From positions 7,936,001-8,000,000 of the forward strand of contig CM069876.1 in the NCBI GenBank assembly GCA_036172665.1: DNA of 64,000 nt, read 5' to 3'. The notes under the pieces are model-generated. The model did no database searches. It saw only the letters and a program-made list of their open reading frames with translations, and was not told the origin of the DNA. Positions 31,539-43,700 of the stretch are shown in pieces; the first letter of the stretch is position 1, and each line of letters starts with the position of its first letter. The translations under genes and the position numbers were made by a program. Source of the DNA: Prosopocoilus inquinatus (Eukaryota > Arthropoda > Insecta > Coleoptera > Lucanidae).

Positions 31539-33167
31539 GCGTCTGAATTTTGAAATTAATTTTAATTGGTTTTAACAGGGGTGTTACTATAGGGGATGCG
31601 CGGATTGCAAAGCAACCCTGAACCCAGCGCAGATTTTCTTAATCTCTGAAAATATTCACAAACGAGGAAAAGCGAAAGCTCGCTTATAAATAACACCTCA
31701 AAAGACTTCCAAAAAATATATATTTTTAAATACAGAATACAGTCTGAAATAAGTAAGAAAAATAGAAAGAAAAACTAAGAGGATTTTAATTTATTTTAAT
31801 ATTAATATCGTTGCCGGAAAACAATTTCAATACAACTGGTAAACGCTAAGAAAACAAGTTTTAAGTATCAATTTCGAATGAACGACGTTTGTAGCGCCAT
31901 CTGTTGATTCGTGCTGTACATTTGAATTTGCCCAGAGATTCCAAAACACCTGAAAAACGGTCAGGAACGTTTAAAAACAATATCCCTAATACCGTTCAAA
32001 AACAATTTAATACCTAAATATTTAAAACGAAAAATTTACAAACACTTATACTGCTATTTGTTACCCTGAACCATAACGTGGTACTATTTATTTACCGGAA
32101 AACAACTGAAAAATCTAATAGGAACAATATCTGAAACCAACTTTGAATTAAAAAAAAAAAAACATGTGGCGCCATCTGTTACCATGAGTTATAATTCTGT
32201 CCTCTTTATTTGTGAGGAAGCAATTTCCAAGGCAAAAGAAAAATATAATCAGATAATTTAGAAATAATATTACAAAATACAATTTTAAATAAATGTAAAG
32301 TTGAACAGAAATTGTTAGAAAGAAGTTTCAAACGTAGAGACCCTTTAATTAGAGTCGGGACAATACCTCCATGTTATATCACAACAAATTGTCTATGATT
32401 GGGAGGGAAGGAAAGTAGGCGTTACCTTCTCGTCTGTTACGTTTGACAGCGGTCAAGTTTCAGACATGACGGCGGCAATCATAGACTAATTACTTTATAG
32501 ACTGGAATCGGGAAGGCTCAGAAATTCAGACAAGTTTCTGCGCTCTCTTGTGATTGGAATAAAAACTAACCTTGTTGAGCGGGTTGCCTACTACACATAT
32601 GATTTAATATTATTTGCTTTCAATCTGAGGTATCCATGAATAACTTAGCAAGCCAAAATGACACTTTTGACTTACCTGGTTATTTATGAAATGTCTTTCC
32701 ATGTAAAAAACTATAAAAATATAAAGGGTTCACAAATTTATATATTAGGTGTTTTTCTTTTACATAAAAAAGTAGTTTCAAAATATTCAGGGGCTTTAAT
32801 CTCCATGTTCCTATTTATAAGACATTACACACCAAACATTCCATTGAATAAGTAGCTCTGAAATGCTTCAATTTTTGTACTTCGAAATTGTTGTCTTCTG
32901 AATGTTTTCTGACTAAAAAGTTGATGATCTTCTTTCTTCTGACATTCGGTATTGCGTCAGTCAAAAATAATTCTTCCGCCTACAGATACCAGAACTCAAT
33001 ATCAACAAAATTCTTTGCGATGGACTAAACTTTGTCAGTTGTGAAATTTATGTTGGCTCTTCCTCGATTTCTACCCAAAACCGGGACTAGTCTTCTTCAG
33101 AAACGTACAAAAAGATTTAATTTCGATTCACTACTACCACATGGGTACCGTTTATCGTTAAGTACAG
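31539..33167. other. Unassigned stretch with small repeats
   Basis: Contains gcgccatctgttg at 31891 and 32164, a phrase also in the tandem repeat at 40979-43030. A small inverted pair gtctatgattggg / caatcatagac lies at about 32388-32487. No supported gene; the frame at 32658-32855 has no motif. Confidence 0.4.
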
Positions 33168-33977
33168 GGTGGCCCAACGATGCGTATTTCTTCTGTGAGG
33201 CCTATAGGAAAAAAATTAGGAAAAAAATCGATAAAGAATTTGATACTAGACAATACGCGGCATATAGTAATTATTTTGAAGTATACAGAGTGATCAGAAA
33301 AATGGTGGTTCGTGGAAATTCATTTTTTTTTAATGGAACACTGTACATTTTTAGATATTTGGATGCGGAGCAATGAGCAGATTACAACGGTATAAAGATA
33401 TATTGATTTCGTAACTATTTTCGTAAAATAAATTTTGTTCTTGAAGAATTTTGCAAAAATTCAGTCATTTTGAATATGAATTTCTGATTAATGAGATAAC
33501 ACAGACGAACGAAAATCTAACACGATATTTTTAGGACTTTGGCCTTTATGAAAATGTGAACAAAATGAAGATTTTTTTGCATTATACCGAGCGATCGATA
33601 CTTACGAAACATTCGGCATCTTATTTTTTTTTTAATGGAACGGCCAACTTTTTATTTCAGAAATGGATAGCATTTAAATGTAGCTTTCTGCCGATATAAG
33701 GTTATATGTATTTATTATTAATAATTTCGTCAAAATTTTCCTTTTACAAGTATTTCAATGGTCTGTTTTTAATTATTTTTGGTAAAATAAATCCTATCGC
33801 GGGAGTATTCAAATTAGAAATCTTTGAAAGTAGAATCAAGTGATCGAAAAATGACTTCGAATGATTGAATTTAGGTAAAAAAGTAGCAATACTGGGTGTA
33901 TATTTTAAAACGCCGACCATTGAAATACTTATAAAAAGAAAATTTCTAGTGATTAAATTATTAAAAATAAGGGTATA

Positions 33978-35733
33978 CCCGGTGGCCAGAAAAATGCGGA
34001 CAAACGCCACGCAGGCCAAATCTTTGTTTAATTCTGAGTTGACAATCTTAATTGAAAAAAGTAGTACAGTGCTTTCTTAAGTCACACGAGCAGCTTAAAA
34101 GAATTGTAAATTTGGCAACACCTAATCAGACAAGTACTGTGGTAGTAATCATTTTATTATTTACTATAAATCAGGTAAATACGCAAATTAGCAAGAATTT
34201 TATGTTAACATGGATACCAATTGTATTCAAATTTAAAGATAATATGAAAAAATTATAAGAACTGTTCAAATTGGTAGCCATCAGTTTCCAGACATAATTC
34301 CAATCTTCGAGGAAGCGAATTCAAAACGCGCTCCAACATATCCGGGGTGATTAATCGAACTGCCGCCGTAATTTTATTAATTACATCCTCTTCGTTCACT
34401 GGAGGCGTTGCATAGACCTTTTCCTTTAAAAACCCCCAAACGAAAAAGTCCAGAGGATTAATATCGGGAGATCTTGCCGGCCATGCTATTGGACCGTTAC
34501 GCCCTATCCACCGATTCGGAAAGTGTTCGTTTAACCAATCCCTAGAAATTCTGGCATTGTGAGCAGGGGCTCCGTCATGCATGTACAACATGTTGGGTCT
34601 CAAATTCAGTGGAATATTATCCAGTACTTCTTCTAAAACGTTAACGTACTCAATTCCATTTAGACGATTTGGAAGAAATATTGGTCCAACAACTCGGAGA
34701 TTTAAAATCCCCAGCCAAACATTTACCGAAAATCTTCTCTGATGTCCAATTTCCCTTACTGCCTTGGGATTTTCGTCCGCCCAAAAATGAAAATTATGGC
34801 TATTAAAGACGCCATCTCTCGTAAACAAGCATTCGTCGCTCCAGAGAATATGCAATAAAAAGTTCGGCTTTTCTTGAATCCTTTGTAAAATATTGTTACA
34901 AAACATTCTTCTGTGCACATTATCGTTCACATACAAAGGCTGCACTTTCCTTGCATGAAACGGATGCAACAAATTTTGAGATAGTACTGAGTGCACTGTT
35001 GTTTTGCTAGGAATATTTAGTTCCCGAGCTATTTGTCTTGTGCTGGACGTCGGATCTTCGTAAACAGCATCCAATATTTGCTCTTCTAATTGAACTGTTC
35101 GACGCCCTCTAGGTCTACCGCTGTTACGATAATTCGGTATAAAGGAGCCAGTTTCTCTAAGTCGCTGATCCATTCTACGGAACGTGTTGGTGGATGGATG
35201 TCGCCGTTGAGGATACCGTATTTGATATTCTTCTTTTGCCAAGTTTGCATTTCCATTGGAAAATCCGAATACCATATACATGTCGGCGTATTCTCCAAAG
35301 GTAAACATTGTTCGGTACTAAGAACAGCACAAAATGTTTATCTTATTTCAAGAGCCAAATGTCACATGAGAAACGTCAAAAATTGACAACTACTTACTAC
35401 TTTTAAACAAGCAGCCTTACAGTACCACGTTGCCATATGTACTTTAATTTCAAAAAAGCCAATGAAGAAATGTTAAAAATGTAAACCATTGGTATTAATC
35501 GATTAGTTACATCAATGCATTTGAGATAATTCCATTTCTAAATTTCACCACAATGATTTTACATAGATAAATTTGACGAATTTTGCTAAATTTTAGCCGT
35601 ACATCTTAAGGTTTGATGGTCTCGTGCGCCTTAAGGAAGGACCGCATAACTTTTTTGGATTAAGATTATCGCCTCAGAATTGAACAAAGAATCGTTCTAC
35701 CTGGCGTTTGTCCGCATTTTTCTGGCCACCGTG
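33978..35733 (-). mobile_element. DD41D mariner-type transposon, apparently complete
   Basis: Left end cccggtggccagaaaaatgc (then ggacaaacgcca) and inverted right end tggcgtttgtccgcattttt (then ctggccaccgtg) match over about 30 bp with one mismatch. TATA/TA flanks both sides. It encodes an uninterrupted 351-aa transposase. Confidence 0.88.
34253..35308 (-). CDS. DD41D (rosa-like) mariner-superfamily transposase, intact, 351 aa
   Basis: Excises and reinserts its element. The N-terminal helix-turn-helix spans about 1-55. A GRPRGRR AT-hook-like motif sits at 64-70. The second helix-turn-helix is at about 85-115 (STRQIARELNIPSKTTVHSVL). Catalytic residues are D158 (LWSDECLF), D245 (MHDGAPAHN) and D287 (RSPDINPLDFFVWG), with 41 residues between the last two, the spacing that defines DD41D elements. 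GPIAWPARSPDINP is typical of the Tc/mariner end block. No stops or frameshifts. Start MFTFGEYADM is the first Met with matching helix content; a few upstream bases fall between it and the terminus. Confidence 0.9.
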   Translation of the reverse strand: MFTFGEYADMYMVFGFSNGNANLAKEEYQIRYPQRRHPSTNTFRRMDQRLRETGSFIPNYRNSGRPRGRRTVQLEEQILDAVYEDPTSSTRQIARELNIPSKTTVHSVLSQNLLHPFHARKVQPLYVNDNVHRRMFCNNILQRIQEKPNFLLHILWSDECLFTRDGVFNSHNFHFWADENPKAVREIGHQRRFSVNVWLGILNLRVVGPIFLPNRLNGIEYVNVLEEVLDNIPLNLRPNMLYMHDGAPAHNARISRDWLNEHFPNRWIGRNGPIAWPARSPDINPLDFFVWGFLKEKVYATPPVNEEDVINKITAAVRLITPDMLERVLNSLPRRLELCLETDGYQFEQFL

Positions 35734-36258
35734 TATAACCTTATATCAGCAGAAAGCTACATTTAAGTGCTATCCATTTCTAAAATAAAAAGTAGGCCGT
35801 TCCATTTAAAAAAAATGAGATACCGAATGTTTCGTAAGTATCGATCGCTCGGTATAATGCAAAAAGGTATCTTAATTTTGTTCACATTTTCATAAAGGCC
35901 AAAGTCCTAAAAATATCGCATCAGATTTTCGTTCGTCTGTGTTACCTCATTAATCAGAATTGTGATATTCAACCTGACTGAATTTTTGCACAATTCTTCA
36001 AGAAAAGAAAATTATTTTACGAAAGTTATTCAATGAAATCAATATATCTTTATACTGTTGTAATCACCTCACTCTGGCGCATCCAAATACCTAAAAATAT
36101 ACAGGGTGTTCCATTTAAGAAAAATAAGTTTCTACGAACCACCATTTTTCTGATCACTGTATAGTTCAAAATAATTTTACAATATGTCGCGTATTGTCTA
36201 GTATAAAATTCTTTATAGATTTTTTTCCCATAAGCCTCACAGAAGAAATACGTATCAA

Positions 36259-37325
36259 TGGATCATATCACTTTTAATAGAATTGAGCTTCTAATCTGTG
36301 ACAGATGCCAAGTCATACAAAAATAAAATTTATAGTTGGCGGTAGAATTACATATTTTTCGGCATTCCAGTCAGTAGAATTCTGTATTAACTATTTTTGG
36401 CCCTCTGTTGATTGGAATACGAACTAAAATTCTGGCTGAAGGTTGGCTATATGACTTATAAGGGCCTGGCGCCAATCGACGAATTGTCCAGACTCTTGTT
36501 ATAGGGTTTTTATTTCAAACGTATGCAACGCCGCCTCTGTTAATCTTTAACCGCTATTGATGTTGTTCTCTATAAATTCCGGAAGACAAAATAGCTCTGC
36601 AAACAAATTTCTTCGAGGAATAATTTTAGAAACAATTTACTGTATTCCGCTTAGCGCTACTTTTCGGAAGCTTCCCTAACCTTAAATTTTGGCAGCTGTT
36701 GTTACTTTTGAAAATAGAATAATACAAAAGCAATTAAGAAGTTTCGATTTATTTAACATTGAAAGGACGCAGCTAAAGAAATGAAATTTTTAAGAATTTC
36801 TAATTTTTAAATTTTGTTCTCTAGACTTTTAATAAAATAATTAAATGATTTTTTTACCAGCTACTAAAACTAAATTAAATATTGTAATAATTAAAGGCGC
36901 TGGTAAAGATTTTGCAACCCGGCGACTTGACTTCTAGTTAGACGCTACTGCTGCAAACGTCATTCAATTTCCGCCTGATTTGCCGCGTAAGTGACAAACC
37001 ACCGGCACAAACTAACGTAGCCGTCGAGTTGTTTTAAAACAGAAAGAGAAAATAGATAAATGTTTGCAGAGATTGTAAATTTTTAAGTGAGAACTACAAA
37101 TATGTTTCTGTCACTTACACGGAGTGTAAAAATTAGAAACTGTTTTTTTTTCGTAAGTACTTCAAGACCAATTTTTATTATTTCAATATTTATTATAAAA
37201 AAAAACATTACGTATCTTAATAACTGAAGGTAAATAGAGAAAATAAAAACTTGACATTACCGTGGAGTATTCAGAAAGTATTAATATTAACAGAGAAAGA
37301 GAATGTACAACAGTGACAGAGATAG
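36259..37325. other. Unassigned stretch
   Basis: AT-rich with a GC-richer patch near 36900-37020. No gene, splice signal or terminus I can support. Confidence 0.4.
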
Positions 37326-37333
37326 GTTACCAT

Positions 37334-37504
37334 CAGGGCCGTAGTCAGGCTAAATATTCAGGGAATCGTAGCTCTATACGTTTTTATTCCAATGCTTTTA
37401 CGAATTTTTAAAATATTTTTATCAGGTTGGGCCATCGTAGGGTAGGCTTAAAATTTTCCAGGGCAGACTCAGCTTCCCTTGGCGCCCCCCTAGCTACGGC
37501 CCTG
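37334..37504. mobile_element. hAT-type MITE with perfect 8-bp target duplication
   Basis: Ends cagggccgtagtcagg and inverted cctagctacggccctg, 171 bp. GTTACCAT is duplicated exactly (37326-37333, 37505-37512), the size typical of hAT elements. Confidence 0.92.
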
Positions 37505-37595
37505 GTTACCATCGTGAATGTTTATTGGTTAATTCGACACTCTGTCAGTTTTTCGCAAATTTAATACAAGAAATATCACCATGTCATGTGGGCGT

Positions 37596-37756
37596 TAGGA
37601 ATAACTTTAACACGGCAATATATTTGCTGTAATTTTCTCTTTTTTTTCGAACCACTATAATTTTTGTACCTTTAAACGGCGAGCAGTAATCTTCAGAAAC
37701 GTAGTTTTCAATGCAAGTTTACTACGTTCTGGCTTGAAACTTTCCACCAGATATAC
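37596..37756. repeat. Solitary terminus of the TATACCGGGTGG element family
   Basis: Read on the minus strand (from 37756): ctggtggaaagtttcaagc, gaaaactacg, acaaaaattatag, ttaaagttattcc. It matches both ends of the element at 62281-63997. No partner end is nearby. Confidence 0.6.
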
Positions 37757-38964
37757 TTTAAGCTAAATAAAACAAATAAATACACATTTATAAGTTTTAT
37801 TAATATTATTTAATGAAAAAGTAACATTATTGACATAAAAATAGAAAGTTAAATAAATGACTTACATATTTCACTTAGGTTTTATAAGCTAGGCAACTTT
37901 ATATTGCAAAAAGACGAAACATGTTCTTTTAATTTTTTTTTTCAATAAAAGTCAAAGTAATAAAAAAAGGTAATCATTTCTAATAGTAACAAATTTAAAA
38001 ATGCAATCGTGTGCTGTACACATAACGGCTGGTAATTACAAAACAAATGCTATAGGGAATGGTTGTTTCTGTTTCTAATCAAATCCTGTTCTTCACTCTG
38101 CTTATAATAATAAATAGTATTACAGTTCTTTAAAACGTACAAATATAGGTTTAATTTCTTTGAATAAACTAATTTTTCTATTAAATTACACGTAGTGAAT
38201 AGAGGGAATAGTTTAATTAGCGTCGAGTTAAAAAATTACTAAGTAACAGTAGGAGCTGTTTGCTAGCTATTTTCGAAGGCCAGTTAGCTGCGTCTACGTC
38301 TTATAAATGCATAACAAAGCAGAAGTGCAGAAATTTCTAAATTTCGCAGAATAAGTTATTGATTTCTTATTTATCCGTTTCTAACTGAAGCAAAGCATTT
38401 TTTTTTTATTAAAGGTCAATAGAGTCAACTATTAATTAAATTTACACTACTAATATAAAACTACATTTATTGTGCTAAACTTGGCGTCAAACAATTAAAA
38501 AAATTAAAAGAACAAAAGTATTGAAATGTATTTTCTGTTGTACTTTTTAGTCAAGTGTTTAAATCAGAGACTTACAAGTAAAATAAGGCCAAACTTGGTG
38601 CAAACTGAAACATATTTGAAGATTTTTTTTCACCTTTGCACCAACTAAATCAAGAACATTGAAGACTCAAACACGTTGATCACACAACAAAAAAAATCAT
38701 TTCTCTAATACATAAGATTCAATATCAAATTTACGCTGTTTTTTTTTCTTCTGGAACTGAAAGGTACAGAAAGAACTAATGAATACACGAGATAGAGATT
38801 AATATAAATATAAGTTTGTAACTTCAGTCATTATAATTCTGTTAAAAACTATATAAAATTACGCTATTGTACAAAGTTTACAGGCGTTAGAATAAAATGT
38901 CACAATAAATTTATCATCACCGAATCACTAGAGCTGTAGTAATGGGCCAATAAATAATTTAGGC
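37757..38964 (-). other. 3' flank / probable 3' UTR of the RhoGAP gene
   Basis: Downstream of the stop codon on the minus strand. Several AATAAA-type signals occur (plus-strand tttatt at about 37795, 38408 and 38467), but which one is used cannot be told. No other gene. Confidence 0.4.
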
Positions 38965-40784
38965 TTATAAATCAGTACTATCATCTGATTTAGGTTTGTT
39001 AATGATCGGAGGTGGCGGAGGAGGCTGCGTGGGCTTGTTCAAGCTCTTAGGAGAAGGAGGAGTTGTTAGTAAATTTACCGGTGCAGTGGAAACAAGGTTG
39101 TTGGTATCAATGATGTTCCCATCAGAACGTGTACGTATATGACTAGGTTTAGCATTGCCATTACACCGCTCTGGTAATTCACTGTTCAACATTTCGTTAG
39201 ACTTCATATGCGGTGGTTTAGACGGAACTTCAGGCTTACTATTAATGTTACCACCTCCTCTCAAAGAATCACAATTAAAGTTAATGTCATTAAACTTATT
39301 TTCTAATGACGACCTCGGTGCAGGAACTCTATCAGGTTGGTGACCCAGAAACTTTTCCTTTTCGGCCATTTGGTTGTCATGACCGGCTTGGAATTTCTCA
39401 CGGTTGGGTATGTTGACAATACTTGGTTGCTGTTTGTGCGCTACGCTATATACAGAACACTGCGTCTTTTGCAATGTCGGGTCTACACTAGTGTCTGTTC
39501 GGGTTGTACCTCGCAATGAAGCTGGCCTGACGGGTATAGCGGGTTTGCTAGGTTTATCAGCTCCATCATCACGGTTTTGACCACGTATCTGAACTACTTC
39601 ACCATCGATTTCAACTGAGTTTAATGACTTACTCATAGTGTGTTCCGGTTTGAAATTTAAATTATGGTTCGTGCCTTTTTCACCGTCCGACACAACCATT
39701 CTTGGAGCTGCTACCGGTTTGCTAGTGGAAGTAGAAGGCGAGGTATTACTCTGCGTAAACTTATGATGTACATTATTTGCTACCATTGGAAGTTCTGTGT
39801 TTGTTATTTGTGCGGTGACTTGTTGTACAGGCCTGGCTGTCGATAGTTGAATATTTGCGTTCGACTGTGAAATAACATACTTATGATCAACTGTTTTCGT
39901 ATCATCAAAATTGACTAGGGGTATAGTAGACACCTCTGAATATTTACTATGAATACTGCTATTATCATCATCAAGAACCAGGCTCCTTCTTTTCGGTGTT
40001 GCTTGGACTCCTTCATAGTCCGTGATCGCAGTGGTTGATTGCGATAAAGAATTCTCTGTGCACTTGACTTTATGTGATCGACTCAATGTCGAACTACCTG
40101 AAGGATACGAAGCAGTCAAAGCATTGCGATCACTCGCATAATCCAAATCTGTCTTTGCAGGAGGAATGGGAGCAACTGGTTTCTTTCGTCTATGTTGTGG
40201 CTTAGGGCTTGCAGTGTCTAAGGGGACATTATCGTTTTCATTAACTTGTTTTAGAATCGGTAAGTATGGCCTTTGGAATTCGTATTCTTCTGGCAATAAA
40301 TCACTTGCACTAATAGTTAGGTTTTGACTAAAATCATCAGTAAACAGCTCATCTACTTTGTTAATAAAAAACTCCACGATCATATTCAACAATGCACAAT
40401 TAGTCATATTTGCGTCCATCTCCTTGTCAAGCCACAAAAGATTCGGCGCAATCACAATAGCAATGTTAGAGGCGTTCATTTTAGTTTCGGGGTGCTTGGA
40501 AAGTGCCGCCAGGAACTGCATCAGATATGATAAATTGTACCTGTTGCATTCAGGTAATTTTTTAAGAATTTTCTGCACTGCACTTAGCCTCTGTTCTTCT
40601 GGATATTTCATGGATTCTATCCAGTCGTTATATAATGTAGCAGTCAGGATTGGTTCCGGTAATTCACGCAGATACATTTTTAATGTGCTCGCGATTACAT
40701 GAACGTCTCTGTATTCTGGTAGGAGTGGGCAAGAAAACGAGCCAGAGTCTATTGACAATTTTAACCTCTTCACTCGTGTTAAAC
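38965..40784 (-). CDS. RhoGAP92B: RhoGAP gene, last coding exon (rest of RhoGAP domain and C-terminal tail)
   Basis: Acceptor tttcatag at 40785-40792; the first two bases complete a Gly codon from the previous exon. It encodes LTRVKRLKLSIDSG, then TLKMYLRELPEPIL and TKMNASNIAIVIAPNLLW, the second and third conserved RhoGAP blocks, including the Asn that contacts the GTPase. From about residue 170 of the exon the sequence is low-complexity (Ser, Thr, Pro, Asn), with PxxP-type stretches (KKPVAPIPPAK; PTQPPPPPPI) that could bind SH3 or profilin-like partners. Ends SDDSTDL and a stop at 38965-38967. Confidence 0.92.
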
Positions 40785-43700
40785 CTATGAAAATTAATAA
40801 CTATTAAGTTTAATCTACTAGTACAAAGTATTATATAATAATATAAATAATATATATATATTATATAAAATATAAAAAATATAATATATATAAATATTAT
40901 AATATAATATAAAATATGAACACCATCTCTTAATTCAAAATTAAATTGAAAATATGTAGAATCGAAGCGCTGAGGAATCATTTAGAGCGCCATCTGTTGA
41001 CCGAAAAGGAAAACATTATTAACTGAATTTTAAAACATCTCATCGCTGACGTTATCACCTCATCTTTTAATTTTAGCAAAAAAATATTGCTATATTTTTT
41101 TCTGATTAGGAATTTATTTTTAAGGAAAACTGAAAACATTCTCTTGGCTAGAAGGGAAGCGATTTTAGTAGAATTTACCGCTATCTTTTGGTCAAAAAGG
41201 AAAACTATTTTAGTCGAATTTAAAAATGTATCATCGATGATATTCTCATCTCATCTGTTGATTTTAGCTTAAAAAATTTAATTGTTTTGAGTGACTTAGG
41301 ACAAGTTTCGTAATGGCGTTAAAGTAGGACTTTTAAATTTAAAATCATTTTCAGACGTCGTAACAAAATAAAACGCATTAATTTATAAGTCAGACTGTAA
41401 CTTTAATTTTATAAAACCTACTTTAGTTCATTTAGGCTGAATTTCATAATCGAACTAAAAATAACTTTAAACAAGAAAGCCACTGTCAGATGTCAAATAA
41501 ACGTGAAAAGACATTTAATTGACACATCAGAATGAGATTTTAGTTTCATGTCTCGTTTAATTTGATTATGAAACCGGCCCTAATTACTTTCAAGGGAGTC
41601 TACGATTCATTCATCCCCAAATGACCCCTAGATGTTCGTTAACCCCCAACCGCCCCCTACATGTTCATCGACCCTTTTTTACTTTTTTTATAGAACTCCC
41701 TTGGGAACCCCGGCTATATACGGTGCCGTATGCTTTAAAAATTGAAAATAGGCAGCATTCTACTCTCGTGCTTTTAGTGATTTTCTGTTGTGATTGATGT
41801 GTTGCCAAATTAAATTGGCAAAAAGAATTTCGTACGATACCTCTAAACTTAAAGTCACTCTCAGATGTCAAAACAAACGTGAAAAGACATTTAATTGACA
41901 CATCAGAAAGTCACTTTCAGTTTAATGTCTCGTTTAATTTGATTATGAAACCGGCCCTAATCATTTTCAAGAAAAACTAAACGAGATTTCAAGGAGTCAT
42001 CATCATCATCATCATCATCATCGTTTAGAGCGCCATCTCTTTCCTAAAAGGAAACACTATCTTAGTCGAATTAAAAAAGAATGTTTTATGGCTGACGCTC
42101 TAGTGTCATATTTTTTTAAAATTTTGTTAATAAAATACAATGAATTTTAAAGGGGATCTCTCTATAATACGTAAAGTAATGAAAGATAATGATAGAAGAT
42201 AAATATTTGTATTGGACTCGAGTCGACGATTCTTACAACCCCAAATGACCCCTAGATGTTCGTTAACCCCCAACCGCCCCCTACATGTTCATCGACGCTT
42301 TTTACTTTTTTATGGAACTCCCTTGGGAACCCCGGCTGTATACGGTGCCGTAATAAATAAAAAATTGAAAATAGGCAACATTCTACACTCCTGCTTTTAG
42401 TGATTTTCTGTTGTGATTGATGTGTTGCCAATTTAAATTGTCAGAAAGAATTTCGTACGAGACCTTTAAGCTTACAGTCACTCTCAGATGTCAAAACAAA
42501 CGTGAAAAGAAATTTAATGTCTCGTTTATTTTGATTATGAAACAGGCCCTAATCATTTTGAAGAAAAACTAAACGAGATGTCAAGGAGTCTTCATCATCA
42601 TCGTTTAGAGCGCCATCTCTTTACTAAAAGGAAAAACTATTTTAGTCGAATTAAAAAAGAATGTTTTATGGCTGACGCTCAAGTATCATATTTTCTCAAT
42701 TTCAATTTTTTTAATAAAATAATAAAATGAGTTTTAAAGGGGGTACTCTGTAATGCGTAAAGTAATGAAAGAGAATGATAGAAGATAAATATTTTTATTG
42801 GACTCGGCACTTGGCAGTCAACGATTCCTTCATCCCCCAACAGGTCCATCGACCCATTTTCCTTTTTTTTGTAGAGACCGTTAGGAACCCCGGCTAGACA
42901 CGGTGCCTGCCCGTGCTTAAAAAATTGAAAATATGCAACCCATTCTACACTCGTGCTTTTAGTGGATTATGAAAACGGAAAATTATTTCTAATGTGATTG
43001 ATGTGTTGCCTATTTCAAAATTTTCAGGGGTGACGAATTAAATTAGCATTTCGTTAGGTACTTTTAAGAAAGTTGTTCTGTTTCTGTAAAGCAGAAATTA
43101 TTTTCGTTTTTTTGATGGGACTACAAAGAATTTGTCATTTATTAATTATTTTCAAGGAAAGCTTTTACTTTCTTATCAAGTAGTTCAAATGTTTCAAAGT
43201 AGATAGCGACACTCTGTGAACACTTAAACATACCTATTACAGCCGTGACGCGCAAACAGGTCTATTTTTAGCATCAAACACGCCACCTTGCGCGTCACAG
43301 AACATGACTGAAGCTACGCGATCATTCCAGAAATTTCGAGGGCTCTGCAATATAAGCCGTACGATCCATGAGTTTAGTTATTAAGTTGGCAAGCGAAGGG
43401 TTGTAATCTCTATTACGCCCGATTTCTTCACCTCCTCATAAATTAATCTGCCAGGTATTATCCTTGGAAACCATTGTAACAATACAAGTTTCCGAGGATA
43501 TTACCTGACAGATAAATCTATCAAGAGGTGAAGAAATCGGGCATTAGTGTTGTAAAGCCGATACATTGCAAGTAAAATATTTCACATAAATTTCATTTCA
43601 ATGAAATATTTCGTAGCATTCAGAAATTTCAAGAAACTTATTTTAAATTTGCCGCGCAGAAAGTGTCTATGCGCATTTGCACATGATTTGAATTTGAAAT

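Larger units (their letters stand above)
33168..36258. repeat. Large palindrome (arms about 540 bp)
   Basis: 33168-33711 is repeated inverted at 35738-36256: gtatttcttctgtgaggc, gatcagaaaaatggtggttc and ttcggtatct-type blocks match in order. Between them lie unmatched sequence (33712-33977) and a DD41D mariner. The 114-residue frame at 33032-33376 lies largely in the arm and has no domain, so it is not called. Confidence 0.7.

Noticed and set aside
31890..32180. gcgccatctgttg motif pair as a regulatory site
   Set aside because: The phrase also occurs in the 41-43 kb tandem repeat, so it is more simply a dispersed repeat fragment.
33032..33376. 114-residue frame
   Set aside because: Most of it lies inside the arm of the 33-36 kb palindrome, the mirrored arm does not keep the frame, and no domain is visible.
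40324..40702. Plus-strand frames of 68-114 residues within the RhoGAP last exon
   Set aside because: Antisense shadows of the strongly supported RhoGAP coding frame.
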